Shown piece by piece: positions 54,525 to 63,876 of a DNA stretch of 64,000 bases (within the stretch, counting starts at the first letter, position 1; each line of letters opens with the position of its first letter). The translations under genes and the position numbers were made by a program. The notes beneath the pieces were generated by a model. The model was not told the origin of the DNA. It worked only from the letters and a program-made list of their open reading frames with translations, and ran no database searches. Source of the stretch: Allofranklinella schreckenbergeri (lineage in GTDB: Bacteria > Pseudomonadota > Gammaproteobacteria > Burkholderiales > Burkholderiaceae_C); assembly GCF_003703475.1 (NCBI RefSeq), contig NZ_RDQM01000005.1, positions 151,261 to 215,260 on the forward strand, written 5' to 3'.

Positions 54525-54673
54525 GGCAAAGATCAAACAGCAAAAAACAAAAACGCGCTGCGGTGCAGCGCCAAAGCCGTGATTATCCCGAGCCGCGTTT
54601 GTGCCCGCTTGCGCAAAGGCTTTGCCCAAACGCCGTCGAGCGGCCAAGCGCGCCGATACAATCGCGCCCCTCT

Positions 54674-54898
54674 CTGACAGGTGCTGCGCACGGCCTTCTG
54701 CCGCCCGCAGTGAAACGGGAAACAGGTGCGCGGCCCGCGCTGCAAATCCTGTGCTGCCCCCGCAACGGTCAACAGACGATGCACGACACAGGCCAGCCGC
54801 CCACGGCGCTGGCAGCCACTGCGCAAGCGGGAAGGCGTGATCCGTGCCCCGGCGCATCCGACGCGCCGGACGCTGTAAGCCCGGATACCGGCCTGTCG
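54674..54898 (+). promoter_or_regulatory. Cobalamin (B12) riboswitch
   Basis: All main conserved elements are visible: the closing stem GACAGGT/GCCTGTC, TGAAACGGGAAACAGGTG (54710 on), AATCCTGTGCTGCCCCCGC, the B12 box core GCCACTG near 54814, GGGAAGGCG and GTAAGCCCGGATACCGGCCTG. It lies on the plus strand ahead of the PepSY and TonB-receptor genes, so it should switch them off when adenosyl- or other cobalamins are abundant. Confidence 0.93.
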
Positions 54899-54902
54899 GC
54901 CA

Positions 54903-54933
54903 GAGGGCGTGATGCGCATTGGCATTCGCCCTC
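54903..54933 (+). promoter_or_regulatory. Possible expression-platform hairpin of the riboswitch
   Basis: GAGGGCG (54903-54909) pairs with CGCCCTC (54927-54933). There is no T tract. The stem would hide an AGAGGG SD-like sequence and the ATG at 54912 of a short 15-codon frame (54912-54959), so control may be translational. Confidence 0.45.
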
Positions 54934-55123
54934 ATTCACTTGAGCGCGCGGCGGGTTGACGTGTGTCTTGGGAGCCTTGCGCTGGCCCAGGCCCGCAGCG
55001 CTGATGCCCTTATCGGGCCACCGAGCGCATTGCGCCCCCCCAGGCAACACCTCGCATCCATCCGCCCCGCATGTCACGTATTGCATACCAGCCACGGGCG
55101 GTGGCTGGGGGAAACGGGTTTGC

Positions 55124-56815
55124 ATGGATCGCCAATCGCGGCGCGTCTCGCCCATGGCATGGGTGTATCGCTTTCATCGCTGGGCAGGGCTGCTGGCGGG
55201 CTGGCTGCTGTTCGCCATTTGCCTGACGGGCACGCTGGCCGTTTACAAATTCCCGCTCAAGGCCTGGGCCAATCCCACACTGGTCAGCGCCTGCCTGCCG
55301 CCGCAAGCCTGCCCGCCCGCGCTCTCGCCGGATGAGGCGCTGGCGCGCTTTCAGCAAGCCTTGCCCGAGCAGCGCCCGCGGCTGCTGGCGTTTCCGGCCG
55401 ATGCCTATTCCATCCACAGCTATTCCTACACGCTCGATAGCGGCGGGCGCGCCTGGCTGAACCCGCACACCGGGCAGGTGCTGCCCAGCCTGCCCTCGCA
55501 CTTTGCCGATTTCGTCCAGCGCCTGCATGCCCGGCTGTGGATGGGCAGCACCGGGCGCTGGCTGGTGGGCGTGCTGGGGCTGCTGATGCTGTTTTCGCTG
55601 CTGACCGGGCTGGCGCTGCACTGGCGGCGGCTGGGGCGCGACTTGTTCAAGCTGCGGCTGGGCCAGGGCGGGCGCAAGGCGTGGAGCGATGTGCACAAGT
55701 TCATTGCCGTTTGGCTGCTGGGCTTTCATCTGCTGATCGCCGCCACGGGCGCCTGGCTGGGGCTGGAGCCGTTGACGGGCTGGCGCTCGCCCCCACCGCC
55801 CACGCTGCGCGGCGCAGGCGGCGCAAGTGGAGCAGGCCGAGCGCCCATCGCCATGCCGCCGCCCTCGGCCTTCATCGCCCAGGCGCAGGCCCAACTGCCC
55901 GCCCTGACCCCCACGCACATGAACTTCGCCGCCTTTGGCAAGGCGGGCGCTTCGGTGCGCGTGCAGGGCGATTTGCCCGGCCTGGCGCTGGTGCAGCGCG
56001 GCCAAAGCATGGTGGTGATGCACGGCGACGACGCGCAGCTGCTGGCCGTGGTGGACCGCCGCGAACAAGGCCCGCTGACGCGCGCGCTGGCCATGATGCG
56101 GCCGCTGCACTATGGCTACTTCGGTGGCCGCTGGATGGTGCTGGCCTATTTCCTGATGGGCGCGGCCTGCACGGCGCTGGTGTTTTCCGGCCTGGCCGTG
56201 TGGTGCGCGCGCACGGCCGATGCCGCGCGGCGCCGCCAGCCAGGCCAACCCGACGCAACCGCCCCCGCAGCGGACGCGCTGATGGCGCGCCTGAACGCGG
56301 GCGTAACGGCGGGCCTGGTGCTGGCCCTGTTGCTGGCGGCGGCGCTGGCGCAATGGAGCTGGACGCCCTGGGGCGCATCCTGGCTGGCCGCCTGGGGCGG
56401 GCTGCGTTTTGACGGCGCGCACGACTTGCTGGGCCGCGCCACGGTGGCCCCGGAGTTGTGGGGCTTTCTGATCGCCTGGGGGCTGCTGGCCCTGGCGCTG
56501 GCTTGTGCACCCACGGCGCGGCGCGCCTGGCGCTATGCCTGCGGTGCGGCCGCGCTGCTGCTGGCGGCGCTGCCCTGCCTATCGGCGCTGAGCAGCGGCG
56601 GCTGGCGGCAGGACTGGCTGCGCGGCCAGGGCGAGCCGCTGTGGATCGCCCTGGCCTGCTGGCTGCTGGCGCTGCTGTGCGCATGGGCCGCCTGGCGTCT
56701 GGCGCAACCACCCAGCCCCGCTGCCGCTGGGCGTGCGCCGCGCCCAGCGGCATCCCCCCACCACGCCCCTGACGCATTGACTGTTTTTTTATCGCAACAA
56801 GGAGAAAAACCATGA
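55124..56815 (+). CDS. PepSY-associated TM protein (putative membrane reductase) under B12 control
   Basis: A 563-aa inner-membrane protein of the PepSY_TM family. TM1 (about residues 17-41, GWLLFAICLTGTLAVYKF) is followed by a ~90-residue periplasmic PepSY part, TMs around 150-170 and 195-215 flanking GGRKAWSDVHKFIAVWLLGFHLL, a second periplasmic segment, another TM (~345-370), and a C-terminal bundle of hydrophobic helices. Relatives next to TonB receptors reduce ferric siderophores; here riboswitch control points to a corrinoid substrate. The start at 55124 (MDRQSRR) fits the family; 55154 is an alternative. The stop overlaps the receptor start (ATGA). Confidence 0.85.
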   Translation: MDRQSRRVSPMAWVYRFHRWAGLLAGWLLFAICLTGTLAVYKFPLKAWANPTLVSACLPPQACPPALSPDEALARFQQALPEQRPRLLAFPADAYSIHSYSYTLDSGGRAWLNPHTGQVLPSLPSHFADFVQRLHARLWMGSTGRWLVGVLGLLMLFSLLTGLALHWRRLGRDLFKLRLGQGGRKAWSDVHKFIAVWLLGFHLLIAATGAWLGLEPLTGWRSPPPPTLRGAGGASGAGRAPIAMPPPSAFIAQAQAQLPALTPTHMNFAAFGKAGASVRVQGDLPGLALVQRGQSMVVMHGDDAQLLAVVDRREQGPLTRALAMMRPLHYGYFGGRWMVLAYFLMGAACTALVFSGLAVWCARTADAARRRQPGQPDATAPAADALMARLNAGVTAGLVLALLLAAALAQWSWTPWGASWLAAWGGLRFDGAHDLLGRATVAPELWGFLIAWGLLALALACAPTARRAWRYACGAAALLLAALPCLSALSSGGWRQDWLRGQGEPLWIALACWLLALLCAWAAWRLAQPPSPAAAGRAPRPAASPHHAPDALTVFLSQQGEKP

Positions 56816-58956
56816 CATGGCATCGATACCTCATGGCTGGCGCCGCCCTGTGCGCCAGCGCCCAAGGCGCGCTGGCGGCGGACGCCCCGACCGCCCAGCC
56901 CACGCCGACGGACCAGGCCGGAAAAACCGAGAAAGCCGCCAGCGCGGCCGCTCAGCCCGTGCCCGAGCTGGCGGAACTCACGGTGTCCGCCACGGCCGAC
57001 GCCATTTCCGCCAGCGCCGCCACGCGCGTGCCCGCCAGCGCGATGGAAACGCCCTTCAGCGTCACAGCGGTGGATCGCACCCTCATCGAGCACAGCAGCG
57101 CCACCAACCTGGCCGACGTAATGCGCTACGCCGCCACCGTGGGCGGCACCGACAACTTCGGCAACGCGGGCGAATTCTTCAGCGCGCGCGGCTTTCAGCT
57201 CTCGGCGGGCAAGAACTACTTTCGCGATGGCCTGCGCTACCGCAAATACGGCCAGGTGCCGCTGTACGACATCGAGCGCATCGAAGTGCTGCGCGGCCCG
57301 GCCACGGTGCTCTACGGCGCGCTGGAGCCAGGCGGCGTGGTCAACATCGTCAGCCGTCAGCCCTCGCGCACCTTTGGCGCATCGGCCCGGCTGCGGCTGG
57401 GGCAAGACCGCTACCGCCAAGGCAGCGTGGATGTGACCGGCCCGCTGGGCCAGCGCGCCAGCTACCGCTTGCAGGCGCTCAGCTCGCAGGCGCACAGCTT
57501 CCGCGACGTGGTCAGCGGCAAGGCCAAGGGGCTGACCGGGCAGATCAACACGACGCTCACGCCCGACACCCTGCTCACGCTGCGCGCCAGCGCCTATGCC
57601 GACCAGCGCACGGGCGACCGTGGCACCGTGCTGGCCGTGCAGCCGGACGGGCGCGTGGGCTTTGCCGACGTGCCGCGCTCGCGCTTTCTGGGCGAGCCTT
57701 ACGCGCGCTTCAAGTTCCAGGACACGCAGCTGTCGCTGAACCTGCACCACCAGCTCAACCACCAGTGGCTGCTGCGCGGCGACCTCGTGCACTCACGCCA
57801 GGAGGAAGACCGCACCTACATGTGGTTCCTGGGCGATAACAAACCCGTCGGGCGCGACGGCCTGCTCAAACGCCAGGTGGGCGACTGGGACGCCCGCCTG
57901 CGCGGCAGCCTCGGCCGCGTGGAGGCGGTGGGCGAGTTCAGCGGCGCGGGCTTGCAGCACCGGCTGCTGGCGGGCGCGGAGTTCGAGCGCTTCACCAACC
58001 GGCGCACCAACAACCGCTACCAAAGCTCGGCCATCCACATCTACAACCCCGTGTACGACGCGGTGCGCCCGCCCAATGGCCGCCAAACCCTCAAAAGCGT
58101 GTATGCCGACCGCTTCGACAGCCACAGCCTGTACCTGCAAGACGTGATGCGCTGGCGCGAAACGCTGACCGTCATGGCCGGGCTGCGCTACGACCAGGTG
58201 GACGCCAAAGACCCCGACAAAAACCAGCCGCGCGAGCACTTCCGGGGCGTGACGCCGCAGTTGGGCGTGGTCTTTCACCCCAACGAGCAAATCTCGCCCT
58301 ACCTCAGCTACACGCGCTCGTTCGTGCCGCAAAGCGGCACCGACCGCTTTGGCAAACGCTTTGAGCCGCAAAAGTCGCGCCAGTGGGAAGCGGGCGTCAA
58401 GTTCAACCTGCAACCGGCGCAAACCTTCTTGACGCTGGCCGCCTACCGGCTGGAAAAGCGCAACCTCAAGATGACCGACCCGGAGGATCCGCAGTACTCG
58501 CGCCTCTCCGGCCTGCGCAGCAGCCAGGGCCTGGAAGCGACGCTGCACACCCGCCCCCTGCGCGGCCTGGATTTGACGGCCAACTACGCCTACGTTGCCA
58601 AGGCCCAATTCGACCAGGACGACCGCTACGCGGGCAACACCACGCCCAACGTGCCGCGCCATGCGCTGGGCGTGTTTGCCGACTACCGCTTCCAGGGCGA
58701 CTGGTCGCGCTGGGGCGCCAGCCTGGGCCTGACCCACGTGGGCAAGCGCCAGGGCACCAACGACAACAGCTTCCAGCTGCCCGCCTACACGCTGGTAGAT
58801 CTGGGCCTGCGCTACCGCTTCAGCGAGCAGGCATCGGCCTCGCTCAGCCTGAAAAACGTGTTTGACCGCCGCTACTACACCGGCGCCATCAACGCCACCA
58901 CCATTGGCGTGGGCGCGCCGCGCCAGGCCTTTATCGGCCTGGAATGGCGGATGTGA
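56812..58956 (+). CDS. TonB-dependent outer-membrane receptor under B12 control
   Basis: A 714-aa receptor with a signal peptide (1-23, ALAAD), a TonB-box-like ELTVSA near residue 57, a plug domain (~80-190) containing FSARGFQL, YDIERIEVLRGPATVLYGALEPGGVVNIVSRQP, and a 22-strand barrel ending FIGLEWRM; the last residue is Met rather than the usual aromatic. By sequence style it resembles siderophore receptors (FpvA/FhuA group) more than BtuB, but the riboswitch argues for cobalamin or another corrinoid. An SD AAGGAG lies upstream, and it is coupled to the PepSY gene. Confidence 0.92.
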   Translation: MTWHRYLMAGAALCASAQGALAADAPTAQPTPTDQAGKTEKAASAAAQPVPELAELTVSATADAISASAATRVPASAMETPFSVTAVDRTLIEHSSATNLADVMRYAATVGGTDNFGNAGEFFSARGFQLSAGKNYFRDGLRYRKYGQVPLYDIERIEVLRGPATVLYGALEPGGVVNIVSRQPSRTFGASARLRLGQDRYRQGSVDVTGPLGQRASYRLQALSSQAHSFRDVVSGKAKGLTGQINTTLTPDTLLTLRASAYADQRTGDRGTVLAVQPDGRVGFADVPRSRFLGEPYARFKFQDTQLSLNLHHQLNHQWLLRGDLVHSRQEEDRTYMWFLGDNKPVGRDGLLKRQVGDWDARLRGSLGRVEAVGEFSGAGLQHRLLAGAEFERFTNRRTNNRYQSSAIHIYNPVYDAVRPPNGRQTLKSVYADRFDSHSLYLQDVMRWRETLTVMAGLRYDQVDAKDPDKNQPREHFRGVTPQLGVVFHPNEQISPYLSYTRSFVPQSGTDRFGKRFEPQKSRQWEAGVKFNLQPAQTFLTLAAYRLEKRNLKMTDPEDPQYSRLSGLRSSQGLEATLHTRPLRGLDLTANYAYVAKAQFDQDDRYAGNTTPNVPRHALGVFADYRFQGDWSRWGASLGLTHVGKRQGTNDNSFQLPAYTLVDLGLRYRFSEQASASLSLKNVFDRRYYTGAINATTIGVGAPRQAFIGLEWRM

Positions 58957-59036
58957 TGGGTGTGTGATCGAGTGTGTGATCGGGCCTGCAATTGCGCTTA
59001 TGGCCCGGCAGTAGCCCGCGCCCCAGCCCTCACATC

Positions 59037-59066
59037 AGCCCTCTCCCACGCGCAGGAGAGGGCTTC
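59037..59066 (+). terminator. Hairpin after the TonB receptor gene
   Basis: AGCCCTCTCC pairs perfectly with GGAGAGGGCT (59037-59046 with 59055-59064). The following T tract is short (TTCC), so termination strength is uncertain. Confidence 0.5.
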
Positions 59067-59093
59067 CAACAGAGCCAACAGGGCTGAAACCCG

Positions 59094-59177
59094 AAAATTT
59101 ATCGATCAATAGGAAACAAAATCACCTTGTTTCGGCATGATATGAATCATATTGTTTTTACATTGATCGATAAATTC
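59094..59177 (+). repeat. Palindromic intergenic repeat, copy 16 (best-preserved arms)
   Basis: Outer arms AATTTATCGATCAAT (59096-59110) and ATTGATCGATAAATT (59162-59176) are a perfect 15-bp pair, although they read CGATCAAT instead of AATCAAA. Core CC-TTGTTTC-GGCATGAT, then a small ATGAT/ATCAT hairpin. It lies between convergent genes. Confidence 0.88.
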
Positions 59178-59242
59178 AACACCCCGCTTGCCTGCCGTGC
59201 CTGCCCCTGTGCCACGCAGGGGAAAGCAGGGGGGCGCTATGT

Positions 59243-59866
59243 TCAAGCCGTCCACAACAGCCAGCCCCCCAGCAACATGAGCGCCAGGCCAATGGCCCGG
59301 TCCACCCCTTTTTGCCGTGCCAGCAGGCGATCGCGCATGGCGGGGTGCGCGAAAAACACCGCCACCGCCGCAAACCACAGCACATGCGCCAGCGACATGA
59401 ACAGCCCATAAGCGAAATGCAGCGCCAGGGGCGCATCTGCACGCACGACCTGGGTGTACGTCGCCACCACAAACAGCATGGTTTTGGGATTGAGGGCATT
59501 GGTGAAAAACCCCATGCAAAACGCATTCCAGGGCGATGGCTTTCGCTCAGGCACGGCGTTATTTTCCGTTCCGTTTGGTTTGGGCAACGGATGGGATCGC
59601 CACGATTGATAACCCATCCATACCAAATAAGCCGCACCTGTTGATTTCAAAACCCAAAACCACCCAGGCGACTGCAAAATCACCGCAGAAATCCCAAAAA
59701 CCGTATATATCACATGAACTTGTACACCAAACCCAATACCCAGCGCACAGAATAAACCCGCACTTTTGCCAAATGCATAGCTATTGCGTGTCACCATCGC
59801 AAAATCCGGCCCCGGGCTAATTACCGCCAAAATGGTAATCACGGCAACGGCCCACAATTCATGCAT
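59243..59866 (-). CDS. LysE/RhtB-family amino-acid exporter
   Basis: A 207-aa LysE translocator with six TM segments. The N-terminal AVISPGPDFAMVTRNSYAFGKSAGLFCALGIGFGVQVH (SPGP motif) and the central FTNALNPKTMLFVVATYTQVV (NPK motif) are diagnostic. It probably exports an amino acid or derivative. The divergent LysR gene 118 bp away is its likely regulator. The cytoplasmic loop is less GC-rich than neighbouring genes. Confidence 0.92.
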   Translation of the reverse strand: MHELWAVAVITILAVISPGPDFAMVTRNSYAFGKSAGLFCALGIGFGVQVHVIYTVFGISAVILQSPGWFWVLKSTGAAYLVWMGYQSWRSHPLPKPNGTENNAVPERKPSPWNAFCMGFFTNALNPKTMLFVVATYTQVVRADAPLALHFAYGLFMSLAHVLWFAAVAVFFAHPAMRDRLLARQKGVDRAIGLALMLLGGWLLWTA

Positions 59867-59984
59867 GAAAAACTCCCCATCAGAAAAGACGACATATTCG
59901 AATAATCCTATTTTTCACAATTTCCAGCGTCATGAAAAACGATTTATAGTGCCTCGAATCTGATAGTTTTCATCGACCATCGCC
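59867..59984. promoter_or_regulatory. Divergent promoter region, LysE exporter / LysR regulator
   Basis: An AT-rich 118-bp gap between divergent starts. A TATAGT -10-like box near 59946 could serve the LysR gene. LysR T-N11-A type sites are possible but not decisive. Confidence 0.4.
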
Positions 59985-60890
59985 ATGCCACTACCTCACC
60001 TGACTGCACTGCGTTTTTTTGAGGCGGCAGCGCAAACGGGCAGCTTCGTCAAGGCAGCCGAGCAGTTGCACGTCACCCACGGCGCAGTCAGCCGCCAGAT
60101 TCGCCAACTGGAGCGCGCCTTGGGCGTGGAGCTGTTCGAGCGGCGCAACCGCGCCGTTTTCCTCAACGCCGCAGGGCGTTCGCTGCACGCCGTGACGTCA
60201 TCGGTGTTTGCCCAGCTTGAAGAGGCCGTGCACCGCTTGCAAGCCAGCCGCAACGACACGCTGGTGGTGTCATGCGAGCCCACGCTGGCGATGAAGTGGC
60301 TGATTCCCCGCCTGCCCGCCTTCCAGCAGGCACATCCGGGCATCCAACTGCATTTGCTGGCCGCTGGCGGCCCTATCGACCTGGTGCGCTCCGGGGTCGA
60401 TGTGGCGCTGCGGCGCAACGATTTCCCCTGGGGCAACGGGGTGTACGCCCGGAAGGTGTGCGACGAATGGGTGGGGCCGGTGTGCCGCGCCAACCCCGCA
60501 GCGCCGCAGGCCACGGCCCAAGCCACGCTGGGCAATGCCACCTTGCTGCACTCGGCCAGCCGCCCCAAGGCCTGGCCGACCTGGAGCCGCCTCACCGGCG
60601 TGCCCCTGGAAGGCCACGCGCGGCTCGATTACGAGCATTTTTACCTCTGCCTGCAAGCGGCCACGGCGGGCCTGGGCGTGGCCATGGCATCGTTTTTGAT
60701 GGTGCAAGACGAATGGCGCAACGGCCAATGGCAGGCGCCCTACGGTTTTGTGCGCGATGGCTCGGGCTATTACCTGCTTTCGGCCGAGCCACTGACCCAG
60801 CCTGAGGGCAAGCGCGAGCGCTTCTGGCAATGGCTGGTCGCCGAAATGGCGGCATGCCCGGCACCCGCCCATGCGCACACGCACACCTGA
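59985..60890 (+). CDS. LysR-family transcriptional regulator (GcvA-like)
   Basis: A 301-aa LTTR. The winged helix at residues 5-63 reads [40 protein letters not shown], the GcvA/AmpR subgroup style; the effector domain holds [27 protein letters not shown] and the [10 protein letters not shown] motif. It ends in a His/Thr/Ala-rich tail. Divergence from the lysE-type exporter suggests that it controls that gene. Confidence 0.9.
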   Translation: MPLPHLTALRFFEAAAQTGSFVKAAEQLHVTHGAVSRQIRQLERALGVELFERRNRAVFLNAAGRSLHAVTSSVFAQLEEAVHRLQASRNDTLVVSCEPTLAMKWLIPRLPAFQQAHPGIQLHLLAAGGPIDLVRSGVDVALRRNDFPWGNGVYARKVCDEWVGPVCRANPAAPQATAQATLGNATLLHSASRPKAWPTWSRLTGVPLEGHARLDYEHFYLCLQAATAGLGVAMASFLMVQDEWRNGQWQAPYGFVRDGSGYYLLSAEPLTQPEGKRERFWQWLVAEMAACPAPAHAHTHT

Positions 60891-60993
60891 AAACAGGCGC
60901 AGATGTCAACGAAATGTCACACAACCGGCCTATAGTGCGCGCCTTTGCACCCAAGCACATCCCTACCGAACCTTGATGAAAAGGAGACCTCCC

Positions 60994-62166
60994 ATGCCCA
61001 CACCACAATGGCTGCGCCTGACCCCGCTTTGGGCCTGCGCCGCGCTGGCCCTGAGCGCTTGCAGCGGCGACGATGCCGCCAGCCGCTACCCCACCCTCAC
61101 CGGCGATGCGCCGCTGGTCATTGGCCACCGCGGTGCCAGCGGCTACTTGCCCGAGCACACGCTGGAGAGCTACCGCCGCGCCATCGCGCTGGGCGCGGAC
61201 TTCATCGAGCCCGATCTGGTCGCCACCAAGGACGGGCACCTCATCGCCCGCCATGAACCCAACATCAGCGCCACCACGGACGTGAAAGACCGCCCCGAAT
61301 TCGCCAGCCGCAAGCGCACCATGGTGGTCGATGGGTTTGAGGAAGAAGGCTGGTTCGCCAGCGACTTCACCCTGGCCGAAATCAAGACCCTGCGCGCCAT
61401 CCAGCCCTTGGGCGAGCGCGACCAAAGCCACAACGGGCGCTACGAAATCCCCACCCTGGATGAAGTGCTGGCGCTGGCGCGCAGCGAAAGCCAGCGCAGC
61501 GGCCGCACCATCGGCGTGTACCCGGAAACCAAGCACCCCACCTACCACCAGCGCCTGGGCCTGGCGCTGGAAGACCGACTGCTGGAGGTGCTGGCGCGCT
61601 ACGGCTACAAGGACAAAACCGCGCCCGTCATCGTCCAATCCTTTGAAGTGGCCAACCTCAAATACCTGCGCAGCAAAACCCAGGTGCGGCTGGTGCAGCT
61701 CATCGACGGCTACGACCTCAACCCCGATGGCAGCGTGGACCAATCCCTGCCCTGGGGCCAGCCCTACGACCTGACCGCCGCAGGCGACAGGCGCACCTAC
61801 AGCGACCTGCTCACCCCCGCCGGTTTGCAGGAAATCGCCACCTACGCCGACGGCATCGGCCCGTGGAAGCCCTACCTCATCCCCTCGCGCCAAACGCTCG
61901 ATGCCGCAGGCAAGCCCGTGGACCTGAACCGCGATGGCCGCATTGACGAGCGCGACCGCACCCTCATGCCCGCCACCGCCGTCGTTGCCAACGCCCACAA
62001 AGCCGGGCTGGTGGTGCACCCCTACACCTTCCGCAGCGAAGCGCGCCGCCTGGCCGCCAACTTCCAGGGCGACCCCAAAGCCGAATACCGCGCCTTTTAT
62101 GAACTGGGGGTAGATGGCGTGTTCAGCGACTTCCCCGACCACGCCGTCGCCGCGCGCGAGCGTTGA
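60994..62166 (+). CDS. glpQ: Glycerophosphodiester phosphodiesterase, lipoprotein
   Basis: A 390-aa GlpQ-type enzyme that hydrolyses glycerophosphodiesters to glycerol-3-P and an alcohol. Signal peptide with lipobox LSAC (lipidated Cys at residue ~22) suggests a membrane-anchored periplasmic form. The GDPD motifs are [49 protein letters not shown] (His/Glu/Asp metal site) and [10 protein letters not shown]; the domain runs to [12 protein letters not shown]. The start at 60994 has AAGGAG 7 nt upstream; longer frames overlap the LysR gene. Confidence 0.93.
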   Translation: MPTPQWLRLTPLWACAALALSACSGDDAASRYPTLTGDAPLVIGHRGASGYLPEHTLESYRRAIALGADFIEPDLVATKDGHLIARHEPNISATTDVKDRPEFASRKRTMVVDGFEEEGWFASDFTLAEIKTLRAIQPLGERDQSHNGRYEIPTLDEVLALARSESQRSGRTIGVYPETKHPTYHQRLGLALEDRLLEVLARYGYKDKTAPVIVQSFEVANLKYLRSKTQVRLVQLIDGYDLNPDGSVDQSLPWGQPYDLTAAGDRRTYSDLLTPAGLQEIATYADGIGPWKPYLIPSRQTLDAAGKPVDLNRDGRIDERDRTLMPATAVVANAHKAGLVVHPYTFRSEARRLAANFQGDPKAEYRAFYELGVDGVFSDFPDHAVAARER

Positions 62167-62330
62167 GGCCACAAACCACAAGGGCCGGGGCAAGAAGGCC
62201 TGTCGTCCCCATCCACACACCGCGCTCATCCCCAGGCTTGGGCAGCGCGTGGATGGGGATGACACGCCTTGGGGGGCTTTGTTCAACATTTCCTACAATG
62301 CGCCGTTTTTCGGCTTTCCCCCTGCTGCCC

Positions 62331-63533
62331 ATGCCCACCCCTTTGCTGTCCGCGCGCTTGTGCGCCACCTCCGCCCGTTGGCTACTCACCGCCGCTGCCG
62401 CAGCCGTCTTGGCCGCGTGCGGCGGCGGCTCGGATCCGGAACCCCTGCCGCCCGAGCCACCCGCGCCCGCCATCGGCGATCTGGTCGGCGCCCAACCCCT
62501 CAAACCCGTCAGCCGCGCAGAAATCACCCAAGCCCTGGCCAGCCACAGCGAACGCATCCAGGGCGTTGCCCCGCGCTACGACGTACAAACCTACCGGCTG
62601 ACCTACCGCACGCACGACAAGGACGGCGCGCTGGTCGAAGCCTCCGGCCTGCTCACCCTCCCCGTCAAGCCCGCCGGGCAGCCCAGCCCCGTGGTCAGCT
62701 ACCAGCACGCCACCATCTTTTACGACGCCGAAGCCCCCTCCAACCGCATCGAAGGGCAAGAGCCGCCCATCGTCCTGGCCTCGCTGGGCTACATCGTGGT
62801 CGCCGCCGATTACGTCGGCTTTGGCGCTACCAAAGGGCAAGAGCACCCCTACCTCGTCGCCACCCCGGCCGCGCGCGCCGTCATCGACATGCTCACCGCC
62901 GCCCAAACCTGGCGGCGCCAAAACCACGTCGCCGACAACGGCCAGCTTTACATGGCGGGCTACTCCGAAGGCGGCTACGCCACCATGGCCGCCCAGCGCG
63001 CCCTGGAGCTGGGCGACAGCCCCGCCCTGTTGGCGCAACTGCAAGCGAGCTTTCCCGGCGGCGGCCCCTACGACGTGCAAACCACGCTGGACACCCAGGT
63101 GCAACGCATCCGCGACCGCTACTGGTGGGGCCATTTGATCCAGCCCGGCCTGCTGCGCCACCTTGGCTCCAGCGTGCGCAAAGAGCTGCGCCGCGTGCTG
63201 CTGCGCCTGACCTCACCCGAAGACGCCGACGTGCGCTACCAAACCACCTTCATGGACCGCTACATGGCCGACGACAAAGACGCCATCGCCCGCGAAAGCA
63301 ACGTCCACCAAGGCTGGAAGCCCAGCCGCCCGGTGTACCTGTTCCACGGCCGCGACGACCAGACCGTGCCCTACGAATCGGGCCTGTCGGCCTACAACAC
63401 CCTGCGCGCCCAGGGCGGCAGCCCCGTCACCCTGCACGACTGCACCCATACCCCTTCGCGCCACACCGAATGCGTGCCGGAATACTTTTTGCTGACCGTG
63501 CGGCAAATGGCGACCACGGCGCGTGATTTGTGA
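62331..63533 (+). CDS. Secretory-lipase-like alpha/beta hydrolase, lipoprotein
   Basis: A 400-aa predicted lipoprotein: signal peptide ending LAAC (lipobox), then a Pro/Glu linker and an alpha/beta hydrolase domain. The nucleophile elbow is MAGYSEGGYATM (G-x-S-x-G), with an oxyanion-side stretch VSYQHATIF, a likely acid Asp in FHGRDDQTVP and a His in LHDCTHTPSRH. It resembles the LIP/secretory lipase group; the substrate is unknown. The start is uncertain: ATG 62298 is in frame, but TACAAT at that site looks like a promoter -10 box. Confidence 0.82.
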   Translation: MPTPLLSARLCATSARWLLTAAAAAVLAACGGGSDPEPLPPEPPAPAIGDLVGAQPLKPVSRAEITQALASHSERIQGVAPRYDVQTYRLTYRTHDKDGALVEASGLLTLPVKPAGQPSPVVSYQHATIFYDAEAPSNRIEGQEPPIVLASLGYIVVAADYVGFGATKGQEHPYLVATPAARAVIDMLTAAQTWRRQNHVADNGQLYMAGYSEGGYATMAAQRALELGDSPALLAQLQASFPGGGPYDVQTTLDTQVQRIRDRYWWGHLIQPGLLRHLGSSVRKELRRVLLRLTSPEDADVRYQTTFMDRYMADDKDAIARESNVHQGWKPSRPVYLFHGRDDQTVPYESGLSAYNTLRAQGGSPVTLHDCTHTPSRHTECVPEYFLLTVRQMATTARDL

Positions 63534-63550
63534 CGCCCAGCTCTTGCGGA

Positions 63551-63622
63551 ATTACAAATCAAAGGAAATAAAATAACTTTGTTTCGGCATGACTATCAAT
63601 ACATGGAATTTCCTTTGATTGA
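63551..63622 (+). repeat. Palindromic intergenic repeat, copy 17
   Basis: Outer arms AATCAAAGGAAAT (63557-63569) and ATTTCCTTTGATT (63608-63620) are a perfect 13-bp pair. The core TTTGTTTCGGCATGA has lost its CC/GG closure. Direct tandem with copy 18. Confidence 0.82.
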
Positions 63623-63672
63623 ACACCCTCAATGGCGCAGCACCATCGGGGTTGGCACCGCCCAGCAACCAC

Positions 63673-63738
63673 CAATCAAAAGAATAAAAATCATGCCATT
63701 TCGGCATGATAGACAAATACCCGTATTTCTTTTGATTG
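63673..63738 (+). repeat. Palindromic intergenic repeat, copy 18
   Basis: Outer arms CAATCAAAAGAA (63673-63684) and TTCTTTTGATTG (63727-63738) are a perfect 12-bp pair. The core ATCATGCC-ATTTC-GGCATGAT is a perfect 8-bp hairpin. It is in the 343-bp gap 63534-63876, which otherwise holds the terminator-like hairpin at 63834. Confidence 0.85.
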
Positions 63739-63833
63739 AAAATCCTCAGCCTCTTGAGCTATCCGCCACCTGCTCTACCAAGCACAGCGCCTTCGCGGTG
63801 CAGACGAGGGCATGCCCACGGCCCAGGCAAAAC

Positions 63834-63875
63834 AAAGCCGCCAGTCCGTAGTGACACACGGCCTGGCGGCTTTCT
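63834..63875. terminator. Hairpin at the IS insertion point
   Basis: AAAGCCGCCAG (63834-63844) pairs with CTGGCGGCTTT (63863-63873). A T run follows on either strand (TTTCT on plus, TTTGTTTTG on minus). The IS begins 3 bp after the stem, so its insertion point is right at this structure. Confidence 0.55.
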
Positions 63876-63876
63876 A

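Noticed and set aside
53913..54935. Longer version of the methyltransferase starting within the riboswitch region
   Set aside because: The extra ~137 residues are antisense to the cobalamin aptamer and unlike any methyltransferase.
63748..63795. tRNA-like sequence (GCTC, TAGAGC pieces) before the IS
   Set aside because: The pieces are in the wrong order and no acceptor stem, anticodon stem or T arm can be formed.
63579..63851. 90-residue plus-strand frame across repeat copies 17 and 18
   Set aside because: It starts in the repeat loop and has no conserved sequence; similar short peptides arise from every repeat copy because the DNA is repeated.
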